DNA of 57,992 nt from Pseudomonadota bacterium. GTDB lineage: Bacteria; Pseudomonadota; Alphaproteobacteria; SHVZ01. Under the pieces are notes generated by a model. It did not search any database, was not told the DNA's origin, and saw only the letters and a list, made by a program, of their open reading frames with translations. Shown one piece after another: positions 40,255 to 51,100 of the stretch (positions are counted from its first letter, which is position 1; each line of letters begins with the position of its first letter). The position numbers and the translations under genes were made by a program. Location of the stretch: NCBI GenBank assembly GCA_016195085.1, contig JACQAG010000019.1, positions 1 through 57,992 on the forward strand. The letters are read 5' to 3'.

Positions 40255-41567
40255 GGCTCCTTGTCTCCCGATTTGCGCTGGCGGAGCTTCGCCCAATACT
40301 CCAGCCGCTTCTGCACCTCGCGCTCGAAGCCGCGCTCGACCGGGCGATAGAAGCTCTCTCGAGCCATGCCGTCGGGGAAGTAGTTCTGGCCGGAGAAGCC
40401 TTCGTCTTCGTTGTGGTCGTAGGCATAGCCCTTGCTGTAGCCGAGCTCCTGCATGAGCCGGGTCGGTGCGTTCAGGATATGCATCGGCGGCACCAAGGAA
40501 CCGGTCTCCTTGGCCCGGCGCATCGCGCTTCCGAAGGCAGCATAGGCGGCATTCGACTTCGGCGCGGTGGCGAGGTAGAGCACGACCTGCGCCAGCGCCA
40601 GCTCGCCCTCGGGCGAGCCCAGGCGCTCGTAGCTGTCCCAGCCGGCAAGCGCCTGCACGATCGCCTGCGGATCGGCGAGGCCGACATCCTCGACCGCGAA
40701 GCGTGCCAGCCTTCGGGCGACGTAGAGAGGATCCTCGCCTCCGGCCAGCATGCGCGCGAACCAATAAAGCGCCGCGTCGGCATCCGAGCCGCGCAACGAT
40801 TTATGCAAGGCGCTGATGAGGTTGTAGTGGCCCTCGCGGTCCTTGTCGTAGACCGGAGCCCGGCGCTGCACCGTCGTCATCAACCGCTGCGCATCGAGCT
40901 TGGCGTCGCCCGGCAGCTGGTAGAGCTCATCGATGAGATTGAAGAGGAAGCGGCCATCGCCGTCGGCCATGGCATAGAGGGTGGTTCGCGCGTCGGGCTC
41001 GAGCGGCAACGGCTTGCCCATGACCGCTTCGGCCCGCGCCGCCAGCTTCTCCAGGGCGGCGCTATCCAGCCGCTTCAGCACGAAGACCTGCGCGCGCGAC
41101 AACAGCGCCGCATTGAGCTCGAAAGAGGGGTTCTCGGTGGTGGCGCCGACCAATGTCACCGTGCCGTCCTCGACGTAGGGCAGGAAGGCGTCCTGCTGGG
41201 CGCGGTTGAAGCGATGGACCTCGTCGACGAAGAGCAGGGTCCCCTGGCCGGCGAGACGGCGCCCCTTCGCGGCTTCGAAGATCTTGCGGAGATCGGCCAC
41301 GCCGGAGAACACCGCCGACAGCGGCTCGAAGGCGAGACGGGTATGCTCGGCCAGGAGCCGGGCGATGGTTGTCTTGCCCGTGCCTGGGGGCCCCCAGAGG
41401 ATCATCGAGGCGAGGCGGTCGGCCGCCAGCATGCGGCCGATGGGTCCGCCCGGGCCGATCAGGTGCTCCTGGCCCACGACCTCTTCGAGCTTCCCCGGAC
41501 GCAGTCGGTCGGCAAGCGGCCTCGGCGCCTCGGATTCGAACAGGCCGCGGGATTTCGGCTCAGCCAT
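40251..41567 (-). CDS. rarA: Replication-associated recombination protein A (AAA+ ATPase)
   Basis: A 438-residue AAA+ protein of the RarA/MgsA/Mgs1 group that acts at stalled replication forks. Walker A GPPGTGKT is at 59-66, Walker B LLFVDE at 111-116, and sensor GATTENPSF follows. The C-terminal tetramer domain has HYNLISALHKSLRGSDADAALYWFARMLAGGEDPLYVARRL. ATG at 41565-41567 lies inside the last codons of the upstream HtrA protease gene (8-nt overlap). Confidence 0.94.
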   Translation of the reverse strand: MAEPKSRGLFESEAPRPLADRLRPGKLEEVVGQEHLIGPGGPIGRMLAADRLASMILWGPPGTGKTTIARLLAEHTRLAFEPLSAVFSGVADLRKIFEAAKGRRLAGQGTLLFVDEVHRFNRAQQDAFLPYVEDGTVTLVGATTENPSFELNAALLSRAQVFVLKRLDSAALEKLAARAEAVMGKPLPLEPDARTTLYAMADGDGRFLFNLIDELYQLPGDAKLDAQRLMTTVQRRAPVYDKDREGHYNLISALHKSLRGSDADAALYWFARMLAGGEDPLYVARRLARFAVEDVGLADPQAIVQALAGWDSYERLGSPEGELALAQVVLYLATAPKSNAAYAAFGSAMRRAKETGSLVPPMHILNAPTRLMQELGYSKGYAYDHNEDEGFSGQNYFPDGMARESFYRPVERGFEREVQKRLEYWAKLRQRKSGDKEP

Positions 41568-42996
41568 TGACCTGGACGCTGAGCGTTCGCTCGCCGCGGC
41601 GAATCTGCAGCCGCCAGCTCGGACGCTCGGCCGACAGCAGGCGTTTCAGGTCCTGAACGGTGGCGATCTCCCGGTCATTGATGCGGGCCACGATGTCTCC
41701 CGGCTGGATACCGAGACGTTGCGCCGGCGATCCGCCGCGAAGCTGCAGGACCATGACGCCGCGGATCATCGGATCGATCGCCAGCTCCTCGGCCAAGGCG
41801 GGAGAGAGATTCGCCACCGTTGCGCCCGAGAACGGGTGCTTGCCTTCCAGCAGGCTCAGATCCCGCGGCGGGTCCTCCGGCGGCTGCGCCAGGGTGAGGG
41901 TGACCGTGTGCTGTTGTCCCTGGCGCTGCACGGCCAAGTGCACGCTGGAGCCGAGCGGCAGGGTCGCCAAACGGAACTTGAGGGCTTGCGAGTCCTCGAC
42001 CTCGTGCCCGTCCACCGTCAGCAGCACGTCGCCCACCTTGAGCCCGGCGCGGGCCGCGGGACTGTCGGGATAGACCGAGCTCAGGATGACACCGGCCGGC
42101 CGCTTCAAGCCGAGGGATTGTGCCATCTCGAACGTGACACCCGCGCCGGTAATGCCAATCCAGGGCCGAACCAGGCGGCCGCCATCGACCACGCCGGTCA
42201 AGACGGCGCGCACCATGTTCGAGGGCACGGCGAAGCCGATGCCGACCGAGCCGCCGGACTGGGTATAGATGGCCGAGTTGATGCCGATGAGCTTGCCGTC
42301 CATGGCGACGAGCGCGCCGCCGGAGTTGCCGGGGTTGATCGCGGCATCGGTCTGAATGAAGAAGCGATAGTCGCTGGCGCCGACAGCCGTGCGCGCCAGC
42401 GCCGAGACGATGCCGCTCGTCACCGTCTGGCCGACTCCGAAGGGATTGCCGATGGCGAGCACGAGGTCGCCCACTTCGAGCGCGTCGGAATCGCCGAGCT
42501 CGAGCGCGGGAAGGTGCTCGTCCGGCACCTTGATCCTGAGCACGGCCAAGTCCGTGCGCTCGTCGGAACCGACGATCGAGGCATCGAATTCGCGCCGGTC
42601 GGTCAAGACCACAGTGATCTCGTCGGCGTCCTTGATCACATGGTGGTTGGTGACAATGGTGCCGTCTGAGCGGACGATGACGCCGGAGCCAAGCGAGTTC
42701 TGGACGCGCTGGCTGGGCGCCCCCTGGCCCGGCAGGTCGCCGAAGAAGCGGCGGAAGATCGGATCCTCGAAGAACGGTGGGACGCTGCGCTGGCGGACGA
42801 CCTTGCGGGCATAGATGTTGACCACCGCCGGCGCCACCTCCTTGACCAGAGGCGCGTAGGAATATCGGATGGCGGTCTCGCTGCGCGGCACGGTGCCGCT
42901 CTGGGCCTGGCCCAAGCCGGGTCCCGCTAGCTGGGCGGCGAGCGCGAAGCCGAGGACGAGCGCGGCGCTTCGGCGAGGGATCCCCGAGGACTTCAT
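41560..42996 (-). CDS. degQ: Do-like (HtrA/DegQ) periplasmic serine protease
   Basis: A 478-residue protease with an N-terminal signal peptide (about 1-32, ending GQAQ), a trypsin-like domain and two PDZ domains (about 280-370 and 390-475). The triad is H119 (TNHHVI), D149 (ERTDLAV) and S225 (NPGNSGGA). It degrades or refolds damaged periplasmic proteins; which of DegP, DegQ or DegS it matches functionally cannot be told, but two PDZ domains exclude DegS. It starts 84 nt downstream of a VOC gene and ends overlapping rarA. Confidence 0.92.
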   Translation of the reverse strand: MKSSGIPRRSAALVLGFALAAQLAGPGLGQAQSGTVPRSETAIRYSYAPLVKEVAPAVVNIYARKVVRQRSVPPFFEDPIFRRFFGDLPGQGAPSQRVQNSLGSGVIVRSDGTIVTNHHVIKDADEITVVLTDRREFDASIVGSDERTDLAVLRIKVPDEHLPALELGDSDALEVGDLVLAIGNPFGVGQTVTSGIVSALARTAVGASDYRFFIQTDAAINPGNSGGALVAMDGKLIGINSAIYTQSGGSVGIGFAVPSNMVRAVLTGVVDGGRLVRPWIGITGAGVTFEMAQSLGLKRPAGVILSSVYPDSPAARAGLKVGDVLLTVDGHEVEDSQALKFRLATLPLGSSVHLAVQRQGQQHTVTLTLAQPPEDPPRDLSLLEGKHPFSGATVANLSPALAEELAIDPMIRGVMVLQLRGGSPAQRLGIQPGDIVARINDREIATVQDLKRLLSAERPSWRLQIRRGERTLSVQVNG

Positions 42997-43033
42997 GGCG
43001 CCTTATGTAGCAATCTCGGCGGCTTCTTCCCAG

Positions 43034-43049
43034 CCCGCGAGCGCGCGGG
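43034..43049 (-). other. GC-rich hairpin between VOC and protease genes
   Basis: CCCGCG-AGCG-CGCGGG, a perfect 6-bp stem 32 nt after the VOC stop on the minus strand. It may end or shield the transcript coming from the rpoA-rplQ operon, but no T-run follows. Confidence 0.35.
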
Positions 43050-43080
43050 GCCAGCCCAAGGAAGACCGTAGAGCGCCGGC

Positions 43081-43476
43081 TCAGCCCTGCTCGTAGCTGG
43101 CGATCTCGATCAGGTTGCCGTCGGGATCACGGCAGTAGACCGACGTCATCGCTCCCAAGGCCCCGGTCTTCGCCACCGGGCCGTCGACGACGGCAATTCC
43201 GCAGTCTTTGAGGTGCCGCAGGACCCCTTCCGGGGGTTCCGAGGTGATGAAGCAGAGGTCGAGGGAGCCCGGCGCATCCACCCTCCCCGTTGCCCAATTG
43301 GGCGCACCCGTCGGGCGGATGTTGAGCTTTTGGCGACCGAATTTGAGCGCAACGCGGCGGTCCGGGCCGAAGCTTTCCCGCTGCATGCCGAGGACACGCG
43401 CGTACCACTCCGCGATCGCCTCGGGATCCCGGCAGTTGACGACGATATGGTCGATGCGATCGATGGCGAAAGGCAT
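43081..43476 (-). CDS. VOC family protein
   Basis: A 131-residue vicinal oxygen chelate protein. N-terminal IDHIVVNCRDPEAIAEWYARVLGM and C-terminal SVYCRDPDGNLIEIASY are typical of glyoxalase/fosfomycin-resistance-like proteins. The metal ligands H9 and the C-terminal Glu (LIEIAS) are present. The substrate is unknown. It lies 17 nt after rplQ, so it may be read from the ribosomal alpha operon, which is an unusual neighbour. Confidence 0.85.
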   Translation of the reverse strand: MPFAIDRIDHIVVNCRDPEAIAEWYARVLGMQRESFGPDRRVALKFGRQKLNIRPTGAPNWATGRVDAPGSLDLCFITSEPPEGVLRHLKDCGIAVVDGPVAKTGALGAMTSVYCRDPDGNLIEIASYEQG

Positions 43477-43493
43477 ATTGCCTCCGCCAGGGC

Positions 43494-43922
43494 TTACGCG
43501 GCTGCGGTCGCTTCTTCGTCGACCTTGGCCTGCACCGGGCCGGAATCCTTGCCCTTGGCCTCTGGATCGCGATCCACCAGCTCGATCACCGCCAGCGCGG
43601 CAGCGTCGCCATAACGGAACCCGGCCTTGAGCACCCGTGTATAGCCGCCTTTGCGCTCGGCATAGCGGGGGCCCAGAGTGTCGAAGAGCTTCTTGGTCGC
43701 GGCATCGTCGCGCAGCATCGCGAAGGCTTGCCGGCGGGCATGGAGCGAGGCGCGCTTGCCGAGGGTGATCAGCTTTTCCACGACCGGGCGCAGATCCTTC
43801 GCCTTGTGCAAGGTCGTGGTGATCTGCTCATGCTTGATCAGCGCCTGCGCTAGGTTCTTGAACATGGCATTGCGGTGTCCGGTGCGCCGGCTGAAGCTGC
43901 GGCCGCTCATACGATGACGCAT
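43494..43922 (-). CDS. rplQ: 50S ribosomal protein L17
   Basis: A 142-residue large-subunit protein, last ribosomal gene of the alpha operon. [42 protein letters not shown] is the standard N-terminus, and [24 protein letters not shown] follows. The C-terminal 25 residues form a charged tail ([24 protein letters not shown]), common in alphaproteobacterial L17. It starts 33 nt after rpoA. Confidence 0.97.
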   Translation of the reverse strand: MRHRMSGRSFSRRTGHRNAMFKNLAQALIKHEQITTTLHKAKDLRPVVEKLITLGKRASLHARRQAFAMLRDDAATKKLFDTLGPRYAERKGGYTRVLKAGFRYGDAAALAVIELVDRDPEAKGKDSGPVQAKVDEEATAAA

Positions 43923-43955
43923 GGTGCTCTCCTAGGCTACGCCTCAGCCTTTCTC

Positions 43956-44972
43956 TTAGAACGGCTCTTCCAGCCGCTTTGCCAGCTCTTCGATGTTCTC
44001 CGGCGGCCAGTTCGGGATCTCCATGCCGAGATGCAACCCCATCTGAGCCAGTACCTCCTTGATCTCGTTCAAGGATTTCCGGCCGAAGTTGGGTGTCCGC
44101 AGCATCTCCTGCTCGGTCTTCTGCACGAGATCGCCGATATAGACGATGTTGTCGTTCTTGAGGCAGTTGGCGGAGCGAACCGAAAGCTCGAGCTCGTCCA
44201 CCTTGCGCAAGAGATTCTTGTTGAAGGGCAGCTCGGCGCCGCGCTCCTCGGCTACCGCGGCCTGCGGCTCCTCGAAATTGATGAAGAGCTGCAGCTGGTC
44301 CTGGAGGATGCGCGCGGCCAAGGCGACGGCATCCTCGGGCGTGACGGCGCCGTTGGTCTCCACCGTCATCGACAGCTTGTCATAGTCGGTCACCTGGCCG
44401 ACGCGGCTGTTCTCCACCTTGTAGGAGACCTTGCGCACCGGGCTGAACAGCGCATCGACCGGCACCAACCCGATGGGCGCGTCCTCCGGCCGATTGGAGG
44501 TGGCCGGCACATAGCCCTTGCCGCTCTCCACGGTGAGCTCCATCGACAGCTTGGCGCCCTGATCCAGGGTGCAGATGACCAGCGTCGGATCCATGACCTC
44601 GATGTCGTGGCCCGTCTCGATCATCCCGGCGGTCACCTCGCCGGGGCCGGTCGCCTTGAGGCGCATGCGCTTCGGCCCCTCGCCATGCATGCGCAAGGCG
44701 AGCGACTTCAGATTGAGCACGATGTCGGTCACGTCCTCGCGCACACCTGGAATCGAGGAGAATTCGTGCAAGACCCCCTCGACCTGGATCGAGGTGACGG
44801 CCGCCCCCTGCAGCGAGGACAGGAGCACCCGGCGCAAGGCATTGCCGAGGGTGAGACCGAAGCCGCGTTCCAGCGGCTCGGCCACCACATTGGCGACCCG
44901 TTTCGGGTCGCCGCTGGCCTCGACATTGAGCTTGTTCGGCTTGATCAGCGTCTGCCAATTCTTCTGGATCAC
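43956..44972 (-). CDS. rpoA: DNA-directed RNA polymerase subunit alpha
   Basis: A 338-residue subunit that nucleates RNA polymerase assembly; its C-terminal domain contacts promoter UP elements and activators. N-terminal domain: [25 protein letters not shown]. The C-terminal domain is at about 250-330, with [44 protein letters not shown]. The start codon is GTG (44970-44972). A rather long 103-nt gap separates it from rpsK. Confidence 0.98.
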   Translation of the reverse strand: MIQKNWQTLIKPNKLNVEASGDPKRVANVVAEPLERGFGLTLGNALRRVLLSSLQGAAVTSIQVEGVLHEFSSIPGVREDVTDIVLNLKSLALRMHGEGPKRMRLKATGPGEVTAGMIETGHDIEVMDPTLVICTLDQGAKLSMELTVESGKGYVPATSNRPEDAPIGLVPVDALFSPVRKVSYKVENSRVGQVTDYDKLSMTVETNGAVTPEDAVALAARILQDQLQLFINFEEPQAAVAEERGAELPFNKNLLRKVDELELSVRSANCLKNDNIVYIGDLVQKTEQEMLRTPNFGRKSLNEIKEVLAQMGLHLGMEIPNWPPENIEELAKRLEEPF

Positions 44973-45075
44973 GAGCGGTACCTCATCGACGAGGGAGGTA
45001 AAAATCTAGGCAACTGCGCCTGAAAAACACCTGCCGGGGGAGCCCAAAGGCCGCCCGCGGGAGGGTGAAGCCAAG

Positions 45076-45471
45076 TCAAACGCGCCGACGCTTCGGGGGC
45101 CGGCAGCCGTTATGCGGGATCGGCGTCACGTCACGGATCGAGGTGATCTGGAAGCCGACCGCCTGGAGCGCCCTCAGGGCCGATTCCCGACCGGCACCCG
45201 GCCCCTTCACCTCGATCTCGAGCGTGCGCATGCCGTGCTCCATGGCCTTCTTGCCGGCATCTTCGGCGGCGACCTGGGCGGCATAGGGGGTCGATTTCCG
45301 GCTCCCCTTGAAGCCCTGGCTACCCGAGGACGACCAGGCGATGGTGTTGCCCTGGGCGTCGGTAATGGTGATCATGGTGTTGTTGAACGAGGCGTTCACA
45401 TGGGCGACGCCGGAAGTGATGTTCTTGCGCTCGCGGCGACGGACGCGCCCAGCGGCAGCCTGCTTGGCCAT
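45076..45471 (-). CDS. rpsK: 30S ribosomal protein S11
   Basis: A 131-residue small-subunit platform protein. The [47 protein letters not shown] and C-terminal [18 protein letters not shown] segments are diagnostic. ATG at 45469-45471, 44 nt after rpsM. Confidence 0.98.
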   Translation of the reverse strand: MAKQAAAGRVRRRERKNITSGVAHVNASFNNTMITITDAQGNTIAWSSSGSQGFKGSRKSTPYAAQVAAEDAGKKAMEHGMRTLEIEVKGPGAGRESALRALQAVGFQITSIRDVTPIPHNGCRPPKRRRV

Positions 45472-45515
45472 AGTTCAAATCCTTCAAGACTGACCGCGGC
45501 TGGCCCGCGGCCCGG

Positions 45516-45884
45516 TTACTTCTTCTTGCCGGCGATCGGCCGCGCCTTGCCCTTGCGGGTCCGGGCGTTGGTGTGGGTCCTCTGGCCGCGGACCGGAAGG
45601 CCCTTGCGGTGGCGGAGCCCGCGGTAGCAGCCGAGATCCATCAGCCGCTTGATATTCATGGCGATCTCGCGCCGGAGGTCGCCTTCCACGACGACCTCGC
45701 GGTCGATATACTCGCGGATACGCAGAACCTCGTCGTCGGTCAGCTGGTGCACCCGACGGGCCTCGGGAACGCCGATCGTGGAGCAGATCTGCTTGGCGCG
45801 GGTCCGGCCGATCCCATAGATGTAGGTCAGCGCGATCTCTACCCGCTTTTGCGTCGGAATGTTCACGCCAGCAATGCGCGCCAC
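45516..45884 (-). CDS. rpsM: 30S ribosomal protein S13
   Basis: A 122-residue head protein. [26 protein letters not shown] and the C-terminal [28 protein letters not shown] are diagnostic. The start is GTG (45882-45884) with AGGAGAC upstream. It is the first gene of the alpha operon and has its own strong promoter, 80 nt upstream. Note that no rpmJ (L36) lies between secY/adk and this gene. Confidence 0.98.
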   Translation of the reverse strand: MARIAGVNIPTQKRVEIALTYIYGIGRTRAKQICSTIGVPEARRVHQLTDDEVLRIREYIDREVVVEGDLRREIAMNIKRLMDLGCYRGLRHRKGLPVRGQRTHTNARTRKGKARPIAGKKK

Positions 45885-45963
45885 GCTCTACGTCTCCTGT
45901 TCGATTGGCCCGGTGCGGAAACGAGCGACCCCGCTCGGTCGCCTGTAGGCACCAAGGCGCGCG

Positions 45964-45991
45964 ATTATATTCCCCGGCGCCCCCGTGTCAA
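45964..45991 (-). promoter_or_regulatory. Consensus promoter upstream of rpsM (TTGACA-16-TATAAT)
   Basis: On the minus strand TTGACA (45986-45991), 16 nt, TATAAT (45964-45969). Both hexamers are exact. It lies in the 152-nt gap after adk. It allows the alpha operon to be transcribed independently of secY-adk. Confidence 0.8.
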
Positions 45992-46036
45992 CACTCCCTT
46001 GGCGGGCCCCGGGAATAAACCCGAAGGCCCGGTTTT

Positions 46037-46680
46037 TCAGTGCAAAATCCGGTCGATCTCGACGGCCACACGGTCGGGCTCGGCCATGCCGTCGACCGTC
46101 TTCAGGACACCCCGGGCGCGGTAATAGGGCAGGATCGGCTCGGTCTGCTCCCGGTAGACGTCGAGGCGGGCCTTGACCGTCTCGGGCTTGTCGTCGGCCC
46201 GCCTGATGAACTCGGTCGCGCCGCACTTGTCGCAGACCCCGTCCACCTTGGGGCGCTGGAAGCGGTCGTGGTAGCCGCTGCCGCATTTGGCGCAGGTGTA
46301 GCGGCCGGCCAGTCGCTCGATCAGCGCCGGCTCGTCGACCTTGAGCTCGATCACGTGGTCGAGCTTGAGGCCCATATCGGCCAGCATGGCGTCGAGCGCC
46401 TCGGCCTGGCGCGGCGTCCGCGGAAAGCCGTCGAGGATGAACCCCTTTTCGCAGTCCGGCTTGGCGATCCGCTCGCCGATCATGCGGATCATGATGTCGT
46501 CGGTCACGTAGCGCCCGGATTCCATGATCTGCTTCGCCTGGCGGCCGAGCTCGGTTCCCGCCGCGACCGCGGCACGCAGCATGTCGCCGGTCGACAGCTG
46601 AATCAGGCCGCGCTTATCCTGCAGCTGCCGCGCCTGGGTTCCCTTCCCGGCGCCGGGCGCCCCCAACAGGATCAAGTTCA

Positions 46681-46681
<1 letters not shown>
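46037..46681 (-). CDS. adk: Adenylate kinase, zinc-type LID
   Basis: A 214-residue kinase that balances AMP, ADP and ATP. It has P-loop GAPGAGKGT (7-15), GFILDGFPRTPRQAE, and a zinc LID with C130-x2-C133 and C150-x2-C153. Its ATG overlaps the secY TAA by one base (TAATG), with GGAGG ahead. The gene after secY is the usual alphaproteobacterial and Gram-positive order. A GC-rich hairpin region with arms CGGGCC and GGCCCG follows the stop. Confidence 0.97.
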
Positions 46682-48036
<1,355 letters not shown>

Positions 48037-48109
48037 GATGACCCCGCTCAGTGTCCGATCAACGCCAAACCCATTGCCACGAGCGCTTCGCCAAGCGGCG
48101 GGCCCTCGT

Positions 48110-48164
48110 GTCTCGACAAGCTCCACATGAAGGCCTCATCCCGAGCTTGTCGAGGGATGAGGCC
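48110..48164. repeat. REP-like palindrome, copy 3 (with adjacent half copy)
   Basis: GGCCTCATCCC-gagcttgtcga-GGGATGAGGCC at 48132-48164 has perfect 11-nt arms and the same core as the copies near 32.7 and 33.1 kb. A partial copy (TCTCGACAAGCTC, from 48111) precedes it. The element occupies the gap between rplO and secY, 13 nt from the rplO stop. Confidence 0.85.
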
Positions 48165-48176
48165 CGCCGGCTCGTT

Positions 48177-48827
48177 CTAGGCGTCCGCTTTCGGCGCCTT
48201 ACCCGGCTTCTCGCCGGCAGGCTTCTCAGACTTCGCAGCCTTCTCTCTCTTGGCGGGCTTCTCGGTCTTCTCGCTGGCCTTTTCCTCGGCAGCCTTGGCC
48301 GCCTTCTCGCACGCAGCCTTGGCGGCCTCCAGACGGGCGGCCTTCTTCGACGACTTCTTCGGCTCCACCGGCTTCGGCAGCTCGACCGCGCCGCCAGCGG
48401 CTTCGACAGCGGCAACCGCGGCCTTGCTGGCGCCCGCGAGCTTCAGCGAGACCTTTGCCTTCAGCTCTCCCGTCGCGAGCAGCCTGACCCCGTCCCGGGC
48501 GCGCCGGAGCACACCCGAGGCCACGAGCGCTGCGGCGTCGATCGGCTGCTTGCTGTCGAGCGCTCCCGCATCGATTGCGGCCTGCAAGCGACCGAGATTG
48601 ACCTCGGCGAAATCGCGGCCTGAGGGATTCTTGAAGCCCCGCTTCGGCAGACGGCGATGCAAGGGCATCTGACCGCCTTCGAAGCCGTAAAGGGCGACTC
48701 CGGTCCGCGCCTTCTGGCCTTTGACGCCGCGGCCTGCGGTCTTGCCCTTGGTCGAGCCGATGCCACGGCCGACGCGCAGGCGCGGCTTGCGGGCTCCCTG
48801 GTTGTCGCGAATCTCATTGAGCTTCAT
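48177..48827 (-). CDS. rplO: 50S ribosomal protein L15 with long charged C-terminal extension
   Basis: A 216-residue protein. Residues 1-150 are ordinary L15 ([41 protein letters not shown]). The last about 65 residues are a Lys/Ala/Glu-rich tail with repeated EKPAK/AAK units, giving about a third more length than usual. The extension probably forms a flexible or helical arm on the ribosome surface. It directly precedes the repeat before secY. Confidence 0.95.
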   Translation of the reverse strand: MKLNEIRDNQGARKPRLRVGRGIGSTKGKTAGRGVKGQKARTGVALYGFEGGQMPLHRRLPKRGFKNPSGRDFAEVNLGRLQAAIDAGALDSKQPIDAAALVASGVLRRARDGVRLLATGELKAKVSLKLAGASKAAVAAVEAAGGAVELPKPVEPKKSSKKAARLEAAKAACEKAAKAAEEKASEKTEKPAKREKAAKSEKPAGEKPGKAPKADA

Positions 48828-48856
48828 GGCTGTCCAATCCCAAACGGCTTGTCGTT

Positions 48857-49057
48857 TTAGCTCTCGCCCTCGACCCGGACCAGGTGCTGCACCTTGCGGA
48901 TCATACCGCGGACCGCAGCCGTGTCCTCGAGCTCACGCGTGCGATGGCGCTTGTTGAGCCCGAGGCCGATCAGCGTCCGGCGCTGACTGTCCTCGCGGCC
49001 GATCGGGCTACCCATCTGGGTGACGCGCAAGGTCTTCTTTTTCTTTGCCGCCGCCAT
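48857..49057 (-). CDS. rpmD: 50S ribosomal protein L30
   Basis: A 66-residue protein. [54 protein letters not shown] is the usual L30 core, with a short Lys-rich N-terminus. It is absent from many bacteria but normally kept in this position in proteobacteria. Confidence 0.96.
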   Translation of the reverse strand: MAAAKKKKTLRVTQMGSPIGREDSQRRTLIGLGLNKRHRTRELEDTAAVRGMIRKVQHLVRVEGES

Positions 49058-49062
49058 GCTCT

Positions 49063-49743
49063 CTACTCCTTGGCCTCGCCCTCGCGCCGCCCGATGAGAT
49101 CGCTCACCTTCTTGTTGCGACGCTGGGCAACCGCCCGAGGCGAGGTCACCACCGACAATGCGGCGAAGGTCGCCTTGATCATGTTGTGGGGATTGGAGGT
49201 GCCGATCGATTTGGCCACTACGTCGGAAACGCCGAGCGCCTCGAAGATGGCCCGCATCGGCCCGCCGGCGATGATGCCGGTGCCGGGTGCGGCCGTGCGC
49301 AGCACCACATGGCCGGCGCCGTAGCGCCCGCGCACGTCGTGATGCAGCGTGCGTCCCTCGCGCAGCGGCACGCGGATGAGGCCGCGCTTTGCCTGTTCGG
49401 TTGCCTTGCGGATCGCCTCCGGCACCTCGCGCGCCTTGCCGACGCCATAGCCGACCCGACCCTTGGCATCGCCGACCACGACCAAGGCGGCGAAGCCGAA
49501 GCGCCTGCCGCCCTTCACCACCTTGGCGACACGGTTGATGCTGACCAGCTTCTCGGTCAGCTCCGCCTCGTCCCGGTCCCGGCCTTCGCCGCGGCCACGG
49601 CGATCGCCGTCGCGCCCGCCTCGGCCGCGACGCTCGCCGCCCTCGCCCCGGCGGGGCCCTCGCGGGCCGGCGCGACCGCTGCGCTCGCTCGGCGCCGGCT
49701 TGGCGGGACGTTCGTTTTCCGGGGTCGGGGTCGTGGTCGTCAT
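49063..49743 (-). CDS. rpsE: 30S ribosomal protein S5 with Arg/Gly-rich N-terminal extension
   Basis: A 226-residue protein. Core S5 begins around residue 60 with [31 protein letters not shown] and ends with [19 protein letters not shown]. The preceding about 58 residues are a low-complexity Arg/Gly/Pro/Glu tail. S5 contributes to decoding accuracy and the mRNA entry channel. ATG at 49741-49743. Confidence 0.97.
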   Translation of the reverse strand: MTTTTPTPENERPAKPAPSERSGRAGPRGPRRGEGGERRGRGGRDGDRRGRGEGRDRDEAELTEKLVSINRVAKVVKGGRRFGFAALVVVGDAKGRVGYGVGKAREVPEAIRKATEQAKRGLIRVPLREGRTLHHDVRGRYGAGHVVLRTAAPGTGIIAGGPMRAIFEALGVSDVVAKSIGTSNPHNMIKATFAALSVVTSPRAVAQRRNKKVSDLIGRREGEAKE

Positions 49744-49755
49744 GCGTCTGCCTTC

Positions 49756-50118
49756 CTAGAACGAGAGGCCGGATTCGCGGGCTGCATCGGCCACCGCCTT
49801 GACCCGACCGTGGAACAGATAGCCGCCGCGGTCGAAGACCACGGCCTTGATGCCGGCCGCCAACGCCCGCTCGGCCAAGAGCTTGCCGACTTCCTTCGCG
49901 GCATCCTTGGTGGCGCCGGTCTTCAGCTGCCCCTTCAATTTCGGATCCAAGCTCGACGCCGCGGCCAGCGTCACCCCGCGGGCATCGTCGATCACCTGCG
50001 CATAAATATGGCGCTCGGAGCGGAACACCGATAGCCGGGGACGGCCGGCGGAGTTCTGCCGCAACCGATGGCGCACGCGGCGCTGGCGCCGCTCGAACAG
50101 TTCTTTGGCGGTCAACAT
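49756..50118 (-). CDS. rplR: 50S ribosomal protein L18
   Basis: A 120-residue 5S rRNA-binding protein. [36 protein letters not shown] and the C-terminal [26 protein letters not shown] are diagnostic. Confidence 0.98.
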   Translation of the reverse strand: MLTAKELFERRQRRVRHRLRQNSAGRPRLSVFRSERHIYAQVIDDARGVTLAAASSLDPKLKGQLKTGATKDAAKEVGKLLAERALAAGIKAVVFDRGGYLFHGRVKAVADAARESGLSF

Positions 50119-50127
50119 GGGGCGCCT

Positions 50128-50661
50128 CTACTTCTTCTTGCCTTCCTTGCGCAGGATGGTCTCGTAGTCATATTTGATGCCCTTGCCCTTGTAGGGCTCG
50201 GGCGGACGGTAGCTGCGGATCTCGGCGGCAACTTGCCCCACCTTCTGGCGATCGGCGCCGCTGATGGCGACCGCCGTCGGCTTCTCGCATTTGATGGTGA
50301 TGCCCTCGGGGATCCGATAGGTCACGTCATGGCTGTAGCCGAGCTGGAGCACCAGGTCCTTGCCCTGCATGGCGGCGCGATAGCCGACGCCGTTGATCTC
50401 CAGATTGACCGTATATCCGCTGCTCACGCCCGCCACCATGTTGCGGACGAGGTTGCGGGTGGTGCCCCACATCATGCGGGCGCGCTTGCCCTCGCCGCGG
50501 GGCTTGACCACGACCTGGCCATTCTCGACGGCGATGGTCACCTCGGAGGTGACCAGCATCGACAGTTGGCCGAGCTTGCCCTTGGCCGAGAAGCGATTGT
50601 TCGCCACCTCGACATTGACGCCGGCGGGCACCGGAACGGGATTCTTGCCGACACGCGACAT
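50128..50661 (-). CDS. rplF: 50S ribosomal protein L6
   Basis: A 177-residue protein with two related domains. [17 protein letters not shown] opens it, and the C-terminal [33 protein letters not shown] is diagnostic. It binds helix 97 of 23S rRNA near the factor-binding site. Confidence 0.98.
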   Translation of the reverse strand: MSRVGKNPVPVPAGVNVEVANNRFSAKGKLGQLSMLVTSEVTIAVENGQVVVKPRGEGKRARMMWGTTRNLVRNMVAGVSSGYTVNLEINGVGYRAAMQGKDLVLQLGYSHDVTYRIPEGITIKCEKPTAVAISGADRQKVGQVAAEIRSYRPPEPYKGKGIKYDYETILRKEGKKK

Positions 50662-50685
50662 GGGACTTCTCCGGGCTTCGCCGCT

Positions 50686-51084
50686 CTAGAACACGCGACA
50701 CAAAACTTCGCCGCCGACATTGGCGGCGCGGGCTTCGGTGTCGGACATCACGCCCTGCGGCGTCGACAGGATCGAGATGCCGAGGCCGTTGAACTGCCGC
50801 GGCAGGTCGGCGATCTTCGCATAGACGCGCCGGCCGGGGGTGGAAACGCGGCTGATCGCCTTGATCACCGGCTCGCCCTCCAGATATTTCAGCTCGATCG
50901 TAAGCTCGGCTATGCCGGGGCGCACCTCGGCGGCCGAATAGCTGCGGATGTAGCCTTCGCGCTTCAGCACATCGAGCACGCTCTCGCGCAGCCGCGATTT
51001 CGGGCTGACGATGGTGGCTTTTCTCGCCTGTTGTCCGTTGCGAATGCGGGTCAGCATATCGCCGAGCGGATCGGTCATCACCAT
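50686..51084 (-). CDS. rpsH: 30S ribosomal protein S8
   Basis: A 132-residue protein binding the central domain of 16S rRNA. The TDPLGDMLTRIRNGQ start and the C-terminal STPQGVMSDTEARAANVGGEVLCRVF are diagnostic. Two ATGs lie two codons apart at the start (51084 and 51078); the upstream one is listed. Confidence 0.97.
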   Translation of the reverse strand: MVMTDPLGDMLTRIRNGQQARKATIVSPKSRLRESVLDVLKREGYIRSYSAAEVRPGIAELTIELKYLEGEPVIKAISRVSTPGRRVYAKIADLPRQFNGLGISILSTPQGVMSDTEARAANVGGEVLCRVF

Positions 51085-51100
51085 ATTCGACTACCTTTCC

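Noticed and set aside
45885-46036. rpmJ (L36) gene after adk
   Set aside because: No Cys/His-rich 37-41-residue frame exists in this gap; it holds only a hairpin and the rpsM promoter.
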